Assembly: GCA_036426205.1 (NCBI GenBank)
Contig: WSYH01002423.1
Span: 4,662 to 68,661, forward strand
DNA length: 64,000 nucleotides
Source of the DNA: Ascaphus truei
Lineage: Eukaryota > Chordata > Amphibia > Anura > Ascaphidae
Direction of reading: 5' to 3'
This document shows positions 11,310 through 23,570 of this stretch, one piece after another (the stretch's first letter is position 1; each line of letters starts with the position of its first letter). Both the position numbers and the translations under genes were made by a program. The notes under the pieces are model-generated. The model did not search any database. It saw only the letters and a list, made by a program, of their open reading frames with translations, and had not been told where the DNA came from.

Positions 11310-12411
11310 TTAAGGATATCAAAGAATTCATCAACTCATGGTCCACTCGTGCCCGAAACAAGTCTGCCCACAATAAGCCATCTGGTCTGCTTTGCCCTTA
11401 CCCATACCAGACCAACCGTGGACCCACCTCTCAATGGACTTTATTGTCGAGCTTCCTGTCTCTAGTGGGATGAATACTATTCTCGTTATTGTTGATAGGT
11501 TTTCCAAACAGGCTCATTTCATTCCCGTCAATGGTCTTCCTAATCATGACACTCTAGCAGACATTTATATCAAAGACATTTTTCGTAATCATGGAGTTCC
11601 ACTCTCTATTGTATCCGACCGAGGATCACTGTTTGTCTCGAAATTTTGGTGTGCCTTTGCTCAAAGGTTGGATATCACTCTTCTTTTTTCTTCTGGGTAC
11701 CATCCCCAAACCAATGGACAGACCGAAAGAACAAACCAGTCATTAGAGCAATATCTGCAATGCTTTATCTCTGACGCTCAGAATAACTGGGTGGATCTAC
11801 TCCCATGGGCCGAATTCGCCCATAACTCACCCAGAAATGAGTCCACCTAAGAATCACCCATTTTTTAAAATTAATTACGGGTTCCATCCAGCTCGTCTTC
11901 CTATTTCCTCCAATCCTTCCGGAGTTCCAACAGCAGATTCCAGAGTAAACTCGCTCCAAAATTCTTGGAAGAAAATCCAAAAAACTCTACAGAAAGCAGA
12001 ACTCAGACAAAAGACACAGGCAGATCGCCATCGCCGTAAGGCATCCAGGTTTAGACCAGGAGACAAAGTGTGGCTTTCATCCAAGAACATAAGATTGAAG
12101 ACACCTACACTGAAACTGTCTCCAAGATTCCTGTGTCCGTTTACCATTCTCAAACAGGTCAATCCCGTGGCTTACCGCTTGCAACTGCCTCAGTCTATGA
12201 GAATCCCGGCAGTCTTCCACATCTCATTGTTAAAACCTGTTTTTCAATGTTCTCAGTTTCCTGACATCTCACTCAAACCTCCACCTGTCATTGTACAGGG
12301 TCAAGAAGAATTCGAAATCCAATCCATAATCGATTCCAGGTGGTTCCATGCCAGGTTCCCGCACAAGCCTTATGGGAATCATCCTGAGGCCGATCCTCAA
12401 GGGGTGGGGTG
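11310..12411 (+). pseudogene. Gypsy-1 integrase with degenerate C-terminal domain
   Basis: Integrase inserts the retrotransposon cDNA into the genome. The sequence resumes directly after the CR1 insert with DIKEFINSW and the end of the zinc domain. The catalytic core shows all three acidic sites: SMDFIVELP (D), IVSDRGSLF (D) and GQTERTNQSLEQYL (E). A frameshift near 11850 (CACCTAAGAATC) ends the first block. The next frame carries NYGFHPARLP, then RPGDKVWLSSKNI, a GPY/F-like KLSPRFLCPFTILK, and PAVFHISLLKP. A weak chromodomain start (FEIQSIIDSRW) follows. A purine-rich tract (AAGGGGTGGGGTG) lies directly before the LTR. Confidence 0.9.
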
Positions 12412-12414
12412 TAC

Positions 12415-13184
12415 TGTAACGAATCGGGGAACACGTCCTTTACGACGTGTTCCCTCTTTACCTTTCTCTGCACAGACCTCCGCGTGTGCGCACCCCCACT
12501 CTGGTTACAGAGCACGCACATGCGCAGCTCTTCTAACACTGCCACGGAGCTTAGCTCTGCCCCCTCAGACGCCCTGCGCTTCTCTCGGGTGGCACATTCA
12601 CGTGACATTGTGCACCGCTCCCCAGCTGCAAGGCAACTAATTGGATGCCACTTGTCTCCTGCAGCCTATCATGACTCCCGTTGGGGCTGCGCATCCATTC
12701 TGCCTCCTGTTCTATTGACCCACACCAGTACTTATACCCTGCTCATGCTCAGAGTCATTGCTGAGCGTAACTAGTTGTAGCCTTGTGCTCTTGCGTCTCT
12801 TGTGCTTTGCTCTTGTCTTGCTCTCTATTGCAGTTTTTGGATTCTACATGTACCAACCCAGCTTGAATACTGAACCCCTCTGGATATTGACCCCGGCTTA
12901 CCCTCGACTACGTGTACCTCTCCAACCCAGACCACGGCTATATGGACTTCTACGATTCTGATATCTCCAACCCCAGACCCCGGCTTATTGGACTTTCACT
13001 TTTCTGACCTTTCCATCCCAAGACCTTGGCAAGTATCTGGACTAACCCGCTCTCTCCAACCAAGACCCAGCAACGTAGACAAACTGCCTGCCAGGCACGT
13101 TTCCGCTGCTATGGGTGTGTAGTTCTATACTTCCCCACCGTAGTACGGGGTCCTGTCTTACTCATGGGTAGCGCAAGTGTTACA
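12415..13184 (+). mobile_element. 3' LTR of Gypsy-1
   Basis: It begins TGTAACGAATCGGGG right after the purine-rich tract and ends GTGTTACA, so the ends TGTAAC/GTTACA are inverted. It is 770 bp. The 5' LTR is not in the window because the element is truncated at 5770. Confidence 0.8.
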
Positions 13185-13281
13185 ACTTGAAAGCCTAAGG
13201 GATGCCAAGGTGTTAGAACAGGAGGGGTGCTGCAGTTCTGCTTGAGTACCGACATCCTGGGCTAACACAAGTCTATCTGAC

Positions 13282-14581
13282 AACCATTTGCCAGAACCCA
13301 GACTCTGTGGTGCCTGGGACGCGGGTGGGCTTAGTATGGAAAGAGGCAGAGGTGCCAGGTTGGTGAATGCCCCTTTACAACATGAGAAAAGTTGCCCTCC
13401 CGGCTTTGTAATACCGGTAAATCGGTGATTGGCTGGCAGGAGAATTCCCACGCTCTGATAGGCTGCTCAGGTTAGTGAATGAAAGCCTAAAAGCCTTAAG
13501 AGAGCTTGCAGCTAATCAGGAGTGCAGATTCCAAGCACCAAACCAGCAGCGGCAAATTCAAAGATGCTCTTGACTGATTAGACACGAGCTGGCTTCAAAG
13601 ATTTTGAACTCTGAAAAGTTTCTAAGTCCCGCTTTGAGAAGGGAGCAGTTGCGTCTGGCATTACATGCTGAAAACATTTCCAAGAATTTTGTGAGTAACT
13701 ACCGGTCATTGGAAAGTGCTCTACAGTATAAAGGTCATCTTGATGAATTTCGTTCCAGAAACGAATTTATTCATTAGCCACATTCCCAGAAAGTGTGTTA
13801 ACCTTGTGAAGTGTGTTACATTGTGTGTCTGTCTTTTCGTGAAATAAATTACCATTTATTTTACCATCTTGTTTTGCTCAATCAATGATCCCGGTAATAA
13901 AATGTTGTTAAGAAACCTGGTCTCCCGTGACACCCAACCCCAGACATTGCGGAGCCTGGGACAGCGGGGGGTCAATATGCTAAGAGGCAGAAGAGCATGT
14001 CCCTTAGCAGAATTGGAAAAAGTTCCCATCCAGCATCAGAATACCTGCAACTTGGTGATAGGCTGGCAGGGAAATTCCCACGCTCTGATTAGCTGTAGTG
14101 GTTTTGGAATGGGACTCCAGAACCTATAAGAAACCTTGCAGCCATTCAGCACCTCAGATTCCAAGCGCCAAACCATCAGCAGCAAATTTAAAGATGCTCT
14201 GGAAGGAATAGACGCAAGCTGGCTTCAATGATTTCAACTCAATAAATGTTCTATGTCCCGCTTTTCAGGGGCCAAGTTCTGAAAACGGAAAGTAGCGGTC
14301 GCGGCTGGAATTGCATGCCGAATTGCATTCCAGGACTTTTGTGAGTACCTCCCGGTCATTGGAAAGGACTCATACTGTACAGACTTCATTTGTTAACATT
14401 TCGTTCTTGGAAAGTTTTGTTTATTAGCCCAGATCCCAGTAAGTGTGTTTTTCATTGCAAATTGTGATCCATTGTGTGTATGTCTTTTTCTGGAATAAAT
14501 TTCAATTTATGTTACCGCCTTGTCTTGCTCAATCATATGATCCCGGTCTGTTTTAATAACCCTTGTCTCCCGTGACACCAG
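13282..14581. repeat. Two tandem LTR-like units of about 0.65 kb
   Basis: Unit 1 (about 13282-13930) and unit 2 (about 13931-14581) share blocks in the same order: 'gcctgggac', 'attcccacgctctgat', 'cagattccaagc', 'gctggcttcaa', 'ccggtcattggaaag', 'tcccggt' and 'gtctcccgtgacacc'. Each has a TATA-like or CTATAAGAAACC element and an AATAAATT signal, as in an LTR, but no interior separates them. No protein is encoded. Confidence 0.7.
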
Positions 14582-14689
14582 GAACCTTTCCTGTGGAGCC
14601 CTCTATGTTCCAAAATCTGTGCCGTGTCCATTAGGAGTACTGTATATGCAGCCTTTCTGCTCCTAAAAAGAGGATAAGTTTACCTGAGG

Positions 14690-15940
14690 CTTACAAGGAA
14701 TTCCGCAATGTCTTTGATAAAGTATAAACAGAGGTACTGCCGCCCCATCACCCATTCGATTGCCCTATTGATCTGCTACCTTGCTAAGTATCCCCTAGGG
14801 GATGCTCCTATCCACTCCCCCTTCCAGAGACCAAAGCCATGAAGAAGTATATTCATGAAAACCTACAAAAGGGGTTTATTCGAAAATCTTCTTACCCAGC
14901 TTCTTCTTTGAAAAAAAAAAAAAAGACGGATTTCTACGACCCTGTATTGACTATAGAGGTTTTAACAAGATCACCATCAAGAATCGTTATCCTCTATCAT
15001 TGATTTCTGAACTCTTTGACTGCCTCCAAGGGGCCCCCATCTTCACCAAATTTGACCTGCGTGGGGCCTACAATTTGGTAAGAATCCGCCAGGGCGACGA
15101 GTGGAAGATGGCCTTCAATATGTAAGATGGCCATTATGAGTACCTCGTCATGCCATTGGGCCTTTGCAACACCCCTGCAATATTCCAGGAATTCGTTAAT
15201 GAAATCTTCAGAGTTCTGCTCAACCAGTATGTTATAGTCTGTGTGGATGACATAATGATTTTTTACAAGTTTTTACAGGAACATTTGGGTCATATCAAGC
15301 AGGTACTTCTACGCCTACATGAAAACTATCTCTTTGCCAAACTGGAAAAGTGTCAGTTCCATCAACCCACCACAGCCTTTTTGGGATACATCATCTCTGA
15401 CACCAGCTTTGCCATGGATCCAGCCAAGGTGAAAGCGGTCCTGGATTAGCCTCGTCACTCAACCTTAAAGGCCGAACAACACTTCCTGGGCTTCGCAAAT
15501 TACTACCGCAGATTAATTCAGAATTTCTTTTCTGCGGTAGTTCCCATTACAGCTCTGACAAAAAAGGTGCGGATCCTACTTAATGGTCTCGGGCGGCCAC
15601 CCAAGCCTTCGACCACCTGAAAACCGCCTTCGTATCTGCACCCATCTTCATTCATCCGGACACTAACCTGCCTTTCACCTTAGAAATTGATGCATCCAAA
15701 GTCGGGGCTAGTGCCATTCTGTCACAGAGTAGAACTCCCCAGGCCAGACTCCATCGTGTGAATTTAAAAAAATTAAATTCTCTAGCTGAGTAAAATTATG
15801 TTCTAGGTAACCGGGAACTTCTAGCCATCAAGTTGGCCCTAGAAGAATGGAGACACCTTCTATAAGGCACGGAGAACCCAATTACCATCCTGACTGACCA
15901 CAAAAACCTGCTCTACATCAAAGGTGCTCAGCGCCTACAC
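14690..15940 (+). pseudogene. Gypsy-2 reverse transcriptase and RNase H
   Basis: This is retrotransposon polymerase. After a degraded N-terminus (LPEAYKEFRNVFDKV) come [52 protein letters not shown] and the catalytic CVDDIMIF (family YVDD). The connection (LGFANYYRRLI) and RNase H start (LEIDASKVGASAIL) follow, then TDHKNLLYIKGAQRLH. There are stops at 15122 and 15447, a frameshift at the poly-A run near 14920, and others. It ends exactly where the 355-bp insertion begins. Confidence 0.9.
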
Positions 15941-15942
15941 TA

Positions 15943-16297
15943 CCGACACACTTTATTAAAGTGTGGCCGGTACCGCAAGCCGGGAGATTTCCCGGCTTGC
16001 TAGTGGCCGCCCCTCGGCGTGCCGCGCGTCATAGACGCGCGGTCACGCGTCTTCAGGAGCGTGCGCCCCCTGCACGCGCGTCCAGGGGCTCCCCGAGGGA
16101 GCCCTGGTGTCCCGCGATCGCGGGACAGCGGCAGGGGGTTCCGGGGGACCCGGCGGACCCGGCAGCGGTAGGGAGAGCGCCCCGATAGGAGGGCGCTCTT
16201 CCGCTGCTTCGGCGCGCGCCCGTCACTCTCGGGCGCGCGCCAGGCTACTGCTGCGGCCAAGAACGGGCAAATGCTCGAATAAACTTGACCGCAGCAG
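15943..16297. mobile_element. GC-rich hairpin MITE inserted in Gypsy-2
   Basis: It is flanked by TA (15941-15942 and 16298-16299) and interrupts the RNase H region; Gypsy sequence resumes with ARWSLFFSHF. The left end CCGACACACTTTATTAAAG and the right end (reverse complement CTGCTGCGGTCAAGTTTATT) resemble the ends of the Tc1-like family at 23991-31291. The interior is very GC-rich with several near-perfect hairpins, for example GCCGGGAGATTTCCCGGC (about 15978), CCGCGCGTCATAGACGCGCGG (about 16022) and an arm pair GGCGCGCGCCCG/CGGGCGCGCGCC near 16210-16242. Short open frames here are composition artefacts. Confidence 0.8.
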
Positions 16298-16299
16298 TA

Positions 16300-17185
16300 A
16301 GTGCTCGACAGGCTCGATGGTCACTTTTCTTTTCCCATTTCAATTTTATTTTTTCTTACTTACCGGGTTAGAAGAATGTGAAGGCAGATGCCCTCTCCCA
16401 TCAGTTTCTAGTGCAGGACAAGACCGAGGACTGACAGGAGACCATACTCCCCTCTACATGCATACTTTCCGCTAACACTTTTGATGCCTTGGAAAATATT
16501 GTACAAGATCAGTCTCACATCCCTGAGGGTCTCGAAGTTCCAGAGGTTCGATTCTTTACTGCACTGGTCTGTCAGAGGAAGGTACTGGAATGGGGCCATT
16601 CTTCCAAATCATCAGTACATCCAAGTGCTAGGAGAACCACCAACATTTTGGAGCGGACCTTTTGGTGACCCGGCATGCAGAGGGATATCAAGAAATTTGT
16701 CGTTGCGTGTTCTACATGTGCTCATAATAAGACTCCCCGGAACAAACCATTAGGACTTCTTTGAACTCTTCCCATCCCGGACTGTCCATGGACCCAACTT
16801 TCCATGGACTTCATAGTGGAATTACCCAGTTCCAAAGGGATGGACACATCTTGGTAGTGGTGGACCGCTTCTCCAAGCAAACTTACATTATTCCATTGAA
16901 GTGTCTTCCCAACGCTTCCAAACTGGCAGATGTCTTTATTAAGGACATTTTTCTTCTCCATGGAGTTCTACAGGTCATAGATTCCGATCGAGGATCACAA
17001 TTCATTTTTAAGTTGTGGCGCTCTTTCTCTCAGCAATTAGGGATCTCACTTAATTCCTTCTCGGGTTACCACCCCCAGACCAACTGCCAGATGGAGCTAA
17101 GCAACCAGTCACTAGAGCAGAACATTTGATACTTTGTCTCAGACATCCAAGATGACTGGACTGACCTTCTGCCTGGGCTGAGTTT
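16300..17185 (+). pseudogene. Gypsy-2 integrase, first part
   Basis: The frame resumes after the MITE, with KNVKADALSHQF at about 16376. EGLEVPEVRFF, VLEWGHSS and then CSTCAHNK (zinc domain) follow. The core has VVVDRFSKQ, VIDSDRGSQF (second D) and YHPQTNCQMELSNQSLEQN (E retained; the usual GQTER has become CQMEL). Several frameshifts and stops are present. It stops at TGGGCTGAGTTTG where another insertion begins. Confidence 0.88.
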
Positions 17186-17186
17186 G

Positions 17187-17936
17187 TGTTACGCCGGTGC
17201 TGCCCGCAGACCAGACCCGTCCTTTCTACTGAGGTGAGGAACGTATATGGGCACGCACCCGCAGCAAAAGGAGCGTGTCCGGAGTGTGGTGTTTTAGGCG
17301 TTGCCAGGTTAGGTGATGTTAGCTAGCAATTACTGGTGAAGAAGTGCCGTCGTCGTTGCCATTTAGCCAAGGTCAGGGATTGGAGAATTCCAGAAGGTCG
17401 TTGTCCAAGCAGGGGTCGAGAGCCAGAGATAGACGTCCGCCAAGCCAAGTCGTAATCTGAGAGAATAAGAGAGAGAATGCCAGAGTAGTAATCCTAGTGG
17501 AAACTATGTCGAGCAATGAGTGAGTGAGAGGACAGGCAATATAAAGTGCGGCTGACCAATCAGAAGTGGAGGCAGGCCTGGAGGAGTGCGTGGAGCTATC
17601 CTGGATAGGTCCACTTGATTGGCAGGCAGGTGAGGACTCTTGTTTTGGCAGGAGGTCCTGTTCATCTGCAGGGGGCGTGGTTTCACTGCTAGAGCAGTGA
17701 ATAAATTATCTTCACATGGCGCGCGCTGTTCATGCACGGCCGGGACACACGGCAGCTGCATGGGAGAGGGAAGCGCAAGCAGGAGAGAGAGACCGCCGGG
17801 GACGACGGGGAACCCCAGAGCAGCAGGAGGTAAGTGGCGCCAGCGAGGAGCACGCACCTCAGCAGCTGGGGTTAAAGAAGATGAAGAAGATGAGGAGGGG
17901 CCAGGCCGCGGGTGCCGCGATCCCTGACTCATAGTT
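17187..17936. mobile_element. Insertion of about 750 bp in Gypsy-2, probably a solo LTR
   Basis: The Gypsy reading WAEFVHNN is split: GAGTTTG precedes the insert and GTTTGTGCACAATAATC follows it, giving a GTTTG duplication. The insert starts TGTTACGCCGG, is GC-rich, and carries an AATAAATT signal near 17700. The right edge reads CTCATA rather than a clean CA, so the exact boundary is unsure by a few bases. Open frames inside are short and compositionally biased. Confidence 0.65.
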
Positions 17937-18186
17937 TGTGCACAATAATCTGCACAGTGAATCCACTATGAAGTCGCCCTTCTTCGTCAACTATGGGTTT
18001 CACCCATCTCTTCTTCCCATCGCTACACCCAGATCTGGGGTGCCGGCAGCAGACAACTGACTACATTGGTTACAGAACTCTTGGAAGAGAATTCAGGAGA
18101 ATCTTAGGAGGGCAACTTCTAGACAGAAGATGCAAGCAGATCGTCAATGACGGAAGATTCCAGAATACAGCCCGGGAGACAAGGTG
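17937..18186 (+). pseudogene. Gypsy-2 integrase C-terminal fragment
   Basis: It continues as VHNNLHSESTMKSPFFVNYG, then RSGVPAADN, SRQKMQADR and SPGDK, aligning with the same block of Gypsy-1 at 11830-12070. It is cut at PGDKV by the retroviral LTR that begins near 18187. Confidence 0.85.
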
Positions 18187-18188
18187 TG

Positions 18189-18929
18189 TGTTAGGACCAG
18201 TATGTCAGGCCAGAGTCTGCACTCATGTTAAGCTTCCATTTTGTCAGGTCATAACTAGTTAAGATTCTGTAGTCAGCCTTTTGCTGAAATATAATTCCTG
18301 AATGCACTCAGTTTCTCTGCTAAATTGCATTTTCTTTCTTCCTGGCCAGAATATTACTAGATACTTTTGTGAGGTCAATTTCCTGGTGTTTTAGTAGAAT
18401 ATAATAGAATGGTTCTCTGCAAGAAGGAAGATAATGTAATAAAAGTTGCTAAGACTCAAGGTCTCTTTTGATAACAGACAATGAATAAGCTATGTATTCA
18501 GAACATTGCTTGTATTGAAAGGGGACACGTCTCAAACGTCACGCCACTAATATGTCCTGCCCCTAAATCACGCCTCTAATCAAAGCTACGCCCAAGACAC
18601 ACCTAGTATACGCCCAGGACACACCTATGTTACGCCTCTAACCAATATCTTTTTTCTTCTGTATAAAAATCATTACCCTATGAGTAATAAATTGAGACAA
18701 AGGATTTGAAACCTGGCGTGCGTTACGTTTCATTTTGTTCGTCTCCCAGGCCTGATAAGGTTCATCAAAGATCGAAGATAACAGTTGCAGGGCGTGAAAG
18801 CTTCCTGGGAAATCTGCTGCAAACAGGTGCAGATAGTGTATCCAGTCACAAGGCTTCAGTGTACCTGGCAGAGGAAAGGTTCCTCTCGGTTCTGGAGCGT
18901 GGGTGAAGGAGTAACGGATTTTCCTTTCA
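18189..18929 (+). mobile_element. 5' LTR of an endogenous retrovirus
   Basis: It begins TGTTAGGACC at the broken Gypsy edge. A TATA-like TATAAAAAT lies near 18662 and AATAAA near 18684. The likely 3' edge is CTTTCA at about 18929, followed by a TTTGGCG-type candidate primer-binding region. A GGTGGTGAGT splice-donor-like site lies near 18965, where a leader donor is expected. The 3' LTR is not in the window, so the boundaries rest on context only. Confidence 0.6.
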
Positions 18930-19206
18930 GTTTTGGCGTTTAGAAGTGGGAAATTCACAAAGGTGGTGAGTATATATGTAAATTTTTATATATGATGCTT
19001 CACCCCCTCTGGGAATTTAATAGACCTAAATTGTGACTGAAGAATTGGGATAGGCCCTTTTAAACAGAATTTTTGGTAAGAGTCCAGTAAATTCTGTGCA
19101 CGACTGGACTGTTATCTCTGATTTAGCTGAACGACCATTGTATATTGTGTAAGTATAAATATTGCAATTATTTGTCATAATTAAGCTGTTTTTCTTTAAG
19201 CTACTA

Positions 19207-19536
19207 ATGGGTGCTTGCATGAGTAAGAATAACTCTGGACGGAAGCCTAGGAATGTACAATTTTTAAATGCGAGTGTAAATCTGGTCGGATTCCTGAGGA
19301 ATTTGTTGCAGAATAATGGTGTCTGTTTTAATTGTGGTGGTTTTGGTCATTGGCAGAGAGTGTGCCCATATCAGAGTCAGAAGCAGGGAAGTGCTGCTTT
19401 GCCCGTGGGGGCTCAGAGTGAAAGTCTCTGTAAAAAAAAAAAAAAAAAAACACTGCTACCGAGTTTGTTTGTAACCCTAATGAATTTTCTCCTGAATGAT
19501 TTCTTGTGTGAGACACTGTATGGTCATGCTTATTAA
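19207..19536 (+). pseudogene. Retroviral Gag remnant: matrix start fused to a zinc knuckle
   Basis: The ATG at 19207 begins MGACMSKNNSG, a typical N-myristoylation start that would target Gag to the membrane. Only about 35 codons later comes a complete CX2CX4HX4C nucleocapsid knuckle (CFNCGGFGHWQRVC). Capsid is absent, so matrix and nucleocapsid have been joined by a large deletion. A run of about 18 A (19433-19450) follows and the frame ends at 19534. It lies directly downstream of the 5' LTR. It cannot make a functional Gag as it stands. Confidence 0.75.
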
Positions 19537-19539
19537 CAT

Positions 19540-22500
19540 CTGTACAAAAAATATGAATATTAGTTGCTCATGATGAAATCTAAATTTTAAAAGGTTTTAA
19601 AAAGGTGTACACCGAATATAGAGAGAAATACCTCACAACAAAAGGGGAGTATATTCAGCTCGGTCCCTGGTTATAGTTTGAAAGGTTTATTCGTCCTGGC
19701 CAGGCGGATACTTTTTAAACCGGACACATTTCTTTTCGTTTGCGGTATTTCTATCTTAATAAAAGGAGGGGCACAGCCTCTCTCTTACAGTTTAAAGAAT
19801 GCAAAGCATTCACATTAAAATTAACTAGCTGTGCTTAAGCAGTTTAATCATGAGAACAAGGTAATGTAGAACTGTCTTCTTTTCCGTAAAGCAGTAAGAT
19901 AACACATTTCAATTTTATTTCTACAGGATTAAGATGTTTTTGTTTAAAATGCTGGTAAGAGCTCATAAGCACTGTTTGAATTAATATATTGCATTATATA
20001 TGGATATAACGCCATCAATGTACATAGCGCTTCAAAAGGAGGTTGTCCATGGTGTGAGCGGAGTGTGATGATATCTGCCTTTAGCAGCATGGAGGTCAGT
20101 TATTTTAGCGAGAATTGTCTCCGTTAAATAAGCAGTGTAGAAGCCATACAAGACAGGTAGGGTCAAGCTTGCTGTTTTTTTAGTCATGGTATAACTGTTG
20201 CATGTTTGAAGATAATTTGTTTAGTTTAAGAGAGGGCATAGTTAAAACGGGATAGCAATTGTATTGATGGAAGTTTGCAGGAATATGAGAGTTCTTGCAG
20301 AAGGCATTCAGGTGAATGAATGAAAGAATATTGCATGCTCTTGTAGGCATAGACTTGGTGTTTATAAGTAATTTGAAATATTCCCGTTATTTAATTTTTG
20401 AAAGACCATACAAAATGCAGTTTTAGGACAGCGTGGAAAGCTTTATATTTAACATTAAACTAATGTTACAATCCCCTGCGTGAGGATTAATCCAGCAGTT
20501 AATATGAATGAGGACAGCGAATAGACAGCGAAAAGGAACCAGGTTTCTATGGTACTGTGAAAATTTCTGGCTGTTATTCCAGACAGAAAAGTAAAAAAAA
20601 AAAAGAAAGCGCTTTCTTGAAATATTATTTTTTTCTTTTTAAAGATCAGAGTGTCTGTTTAAAGTTAATGCGCCGTGTGCTACGAGCCACGTTAGCAAAG
20701 GTTCAGGGCCCCAAAAGCAACAAATTGTTGATTTAATATAGTAAAAGGAATCTTTTGTTCAGGATTTGCAGGATTTTTTATCTATATATAAATGCCAGGA
20801 CAAGTTGTTGAAAACAGACTATGCAGGCTCTTGAATCATCTAAACACCAGAGGGTAAGGAAAAGTTTTGTACAACACAAAAGGGGGAAAAACCTACAAAT
20901 CTATTATCCGTTTAATTTTTTGCTATAATGCAAAAAACAACCTGGGTTTTTTAAGATCTATTTTTGTGTTTGGTTGTATTTTGTTCACATAGTAATATAA
21001 GGTAGTATAACCAAAGGGGGGAGATACATACATAGGTTCAGAATCTTATTATAAGACAATGTTAACTCCCCGAGACTGAAAGGCCCCTGGTAGAATATAG
21101 CATGGGAAACCTTTAGCAGATTGTGAGGTACACAAAGGCAGGTAGCAAGCCGTCCCTATGTGTGAGAGGATACTATGAGGTAGTGTGCCAAATTATAATT
21201 AACCATTTATTTGTTTGGTATGAATCGCGGAAATAGGTAGTTAAAGGACAGTGATAATCGTTGCATGGGTGTGAGCAGGGTATATATAAAATACAGGAGA
21301 GTTGCACATAATTTGTTTTTTTAGCAGAAAAAAAAGATGTTGCAGTGGAGGTGTTGAAGTGAACAAGCCAGGAGGACTGGTGGGGTGGGTTACACTAGCC
21401 TGATGCGGGCGGTTGGGGATGCTTGACCTGTGGGGCGTAGTGTGTTAAGTAGTAGTTAGTATTAAAATGACCCCCTCTAATAAGAGTTGACAACATTTGC
21501 ATCAGAAAAAAAATGGCAGATGGCAGTTAGGTATGACTGAGAGTAAGGTTGTATTGGAGAGAGAGAGAAGAAGGAAGAGAGTATGATTTGTAAGTGGTGA
21601 GGGAAAGTGTTTTTGTCCCCATTTTGTAGATTGGACACTCTAAGCAGTTTTCCAGGTCTTCGGGTAGGCCTGCCGACAGGATAGAGTTGATTGGAAGCAA
21701 GGGTTTGAGGCAAAGGCGGATACGGTTTGGTACCAAGTTTTAGGAAACTTTGGAGTGTAGCAAAGTCAAGTCCATATTGGTTGCTTAGTTTAAAATTGAG
21801 GAGCGTTCGTTAATAGGAATATATCTGTAATATGGGATGCTAATAATAGAGTACCATATTAATATTAATACAAATTTATTTTAGGTATATAAATTTCTCT
21901 CCCATGAGACAATTTAGGAGAGTTGACCCCAGAGTTCAAGACTAATTAAGGACCAGTTATTGGTAAAAAACAATAATAGTATTGCATGCCAAACTAATAT
22001 ATATTTTTGAGCTTTTCTAGGGACAACGATTAAAGCTGTGATGAAAGGGACACCTACGCAAGACGGGTTAATGGCAAGCATTGTCTCGCAAGCACGCTCT
22101 GTTATCCGAGAAAAGGTCGAGGAAGATCTGCTATAAAGTCATCACCATCTTGCAGTAAAAAGTGTATCATCAGGAGACAGTCAGCACGTGCAAAATCGTG
22201 CCAAGCCTAGCACAAACAGCATAATAAAGACAAGACATAGACCAGCAAAATAAGTGTTTGATGGACACATAATCTCTGACCACTTACTCTCAAGGGAAAA
22301 AAGGTCCATAGGCAAAAAGTCAAGGCGTCAAAACGTACCGACACTTTGAACTCCCTTTTTTTTTTAGAGGTTTTATTATTTTTCGGTTACAATGTATGCT
22401 CCATTAGGTTGTGTAAGTTGGTCCCATAAGGATGACAAATAGTATAAGGCTATTATTTTGTTTAACTTTGTTTTTTGTTGGATTTCTAGGTTACATAGAA

Positions 22501-23515
22501 TCCTCACCTGCAGAAATGTGATTGCCCGGGGGGTTGGGAGAATGCTTGATCAGTCAAACACACGGTTATGTTTAATGTGCTCACAGGTTAGAGTTAGAAA
22601 CCGAAGAAGACAAGAGATGCATCCAACACAAGTGCTAAAAAAGTAGTCTATGGGAAAGAATAAGTTTCAGGGAATTATTCCCAAATGTAGGAGTTGAGTT
22701 ACGTATGACAGGTTTACAGGGATATCCTAAATCATACAGCCACAGGACATTTACTCACTTAACCAAGAATAGGAGTTTTTAGTTTAAATAATGACCCACG
22801 CAGAATAAAAAATAGCTCTGACTAATTTTAGCCTCAAAAGGAGGGGCATGTATGCGCCCTAGTTAAAAGCGCAAGTTGGTTATTATCCAGGATATTAGGG
22901 ACCATGGGGACTGGGGTTGGATTGATTTGCTTGCGAAGCTAGCGAATGTGTTGTATGTGTGTGTTGTCTACTCATTGCTCTCTATGTATTAAGTACAGCA
23001 AAACTCTGATCCAGAGTGCGTTGCAAACCCCCACGACGCTGCCTCTCTGCGGTGAGATGTGGCCCAGTCCCCCAGAAGAAGAGACCAAAGAAAAAAGAAT
23101 GAGGGCTGATTAATGGCCAGAAAAAAAAGGAATGAAGTTATGCACAACTTGGCATCTTGGTCCATCGGACTATGAAACGGTTTACTGTTTGTTCTTTAAT
23201 AGGACTATCTCTAAGGATATGGGGGGACGAGAGAAGACGGAATATGAGGAAAGGTGGAAGGTACACAAGGAAGTGAGTCAACCACAAGGAAAGGATCACG
23301 TCAGCCATTGTGACCATACAGCATTTCTGGTCGTTTTGCTATTCGACTAAATGGACAGTAGTAAAGAGTATGCAAGAAGAATGTTTGTGCCGGTCGCTCT
23401 TAGCAGGAAAATAGCCCCCACCAATTCTCACAAGAGAGGACCCTGAGATTGGAGTATTGTGGACAGAGGAGATGTATAAGCCATTTTCTACTCTATTTAG
23501 AAAAGGAAGGAGGAG
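19540..23515 (+). other. Retroviral interior with no recognisable pol
   Basis: About 4 kb between the Gag and Env remnants. No protease, reverse transcriptase, RNase H or integrase motif is visible in any frame; open frames are under 80 codons. The base composition is even and not clearly interrupted. It is either a very degraded or a replaced internal region, as in large non-autonomous LTR elements. Confidence 0.45.
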
Positions 23516-23568
23516 AGAGGAGGAGAGAGAGAGAGAGAGATAGAGAGAGAGAGATAGAGAGAGATATA
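23516..23568. repeat. (GA)n/(GATA)n microsatellite
   Basis: GAGAGA repeats with interspersed GATA just before the Env frame. Confidence 0.9.
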
Positions 23569-23570
23569 CT

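Noticed and set aside
16000..16260. CpG-rich open frames suggesting a host exon or CpG-island promoter
   Set aside because: The segment is bounded by TA and MITE-like ends and splits a Gypsy gene; it is an insertion, not a host promoter.
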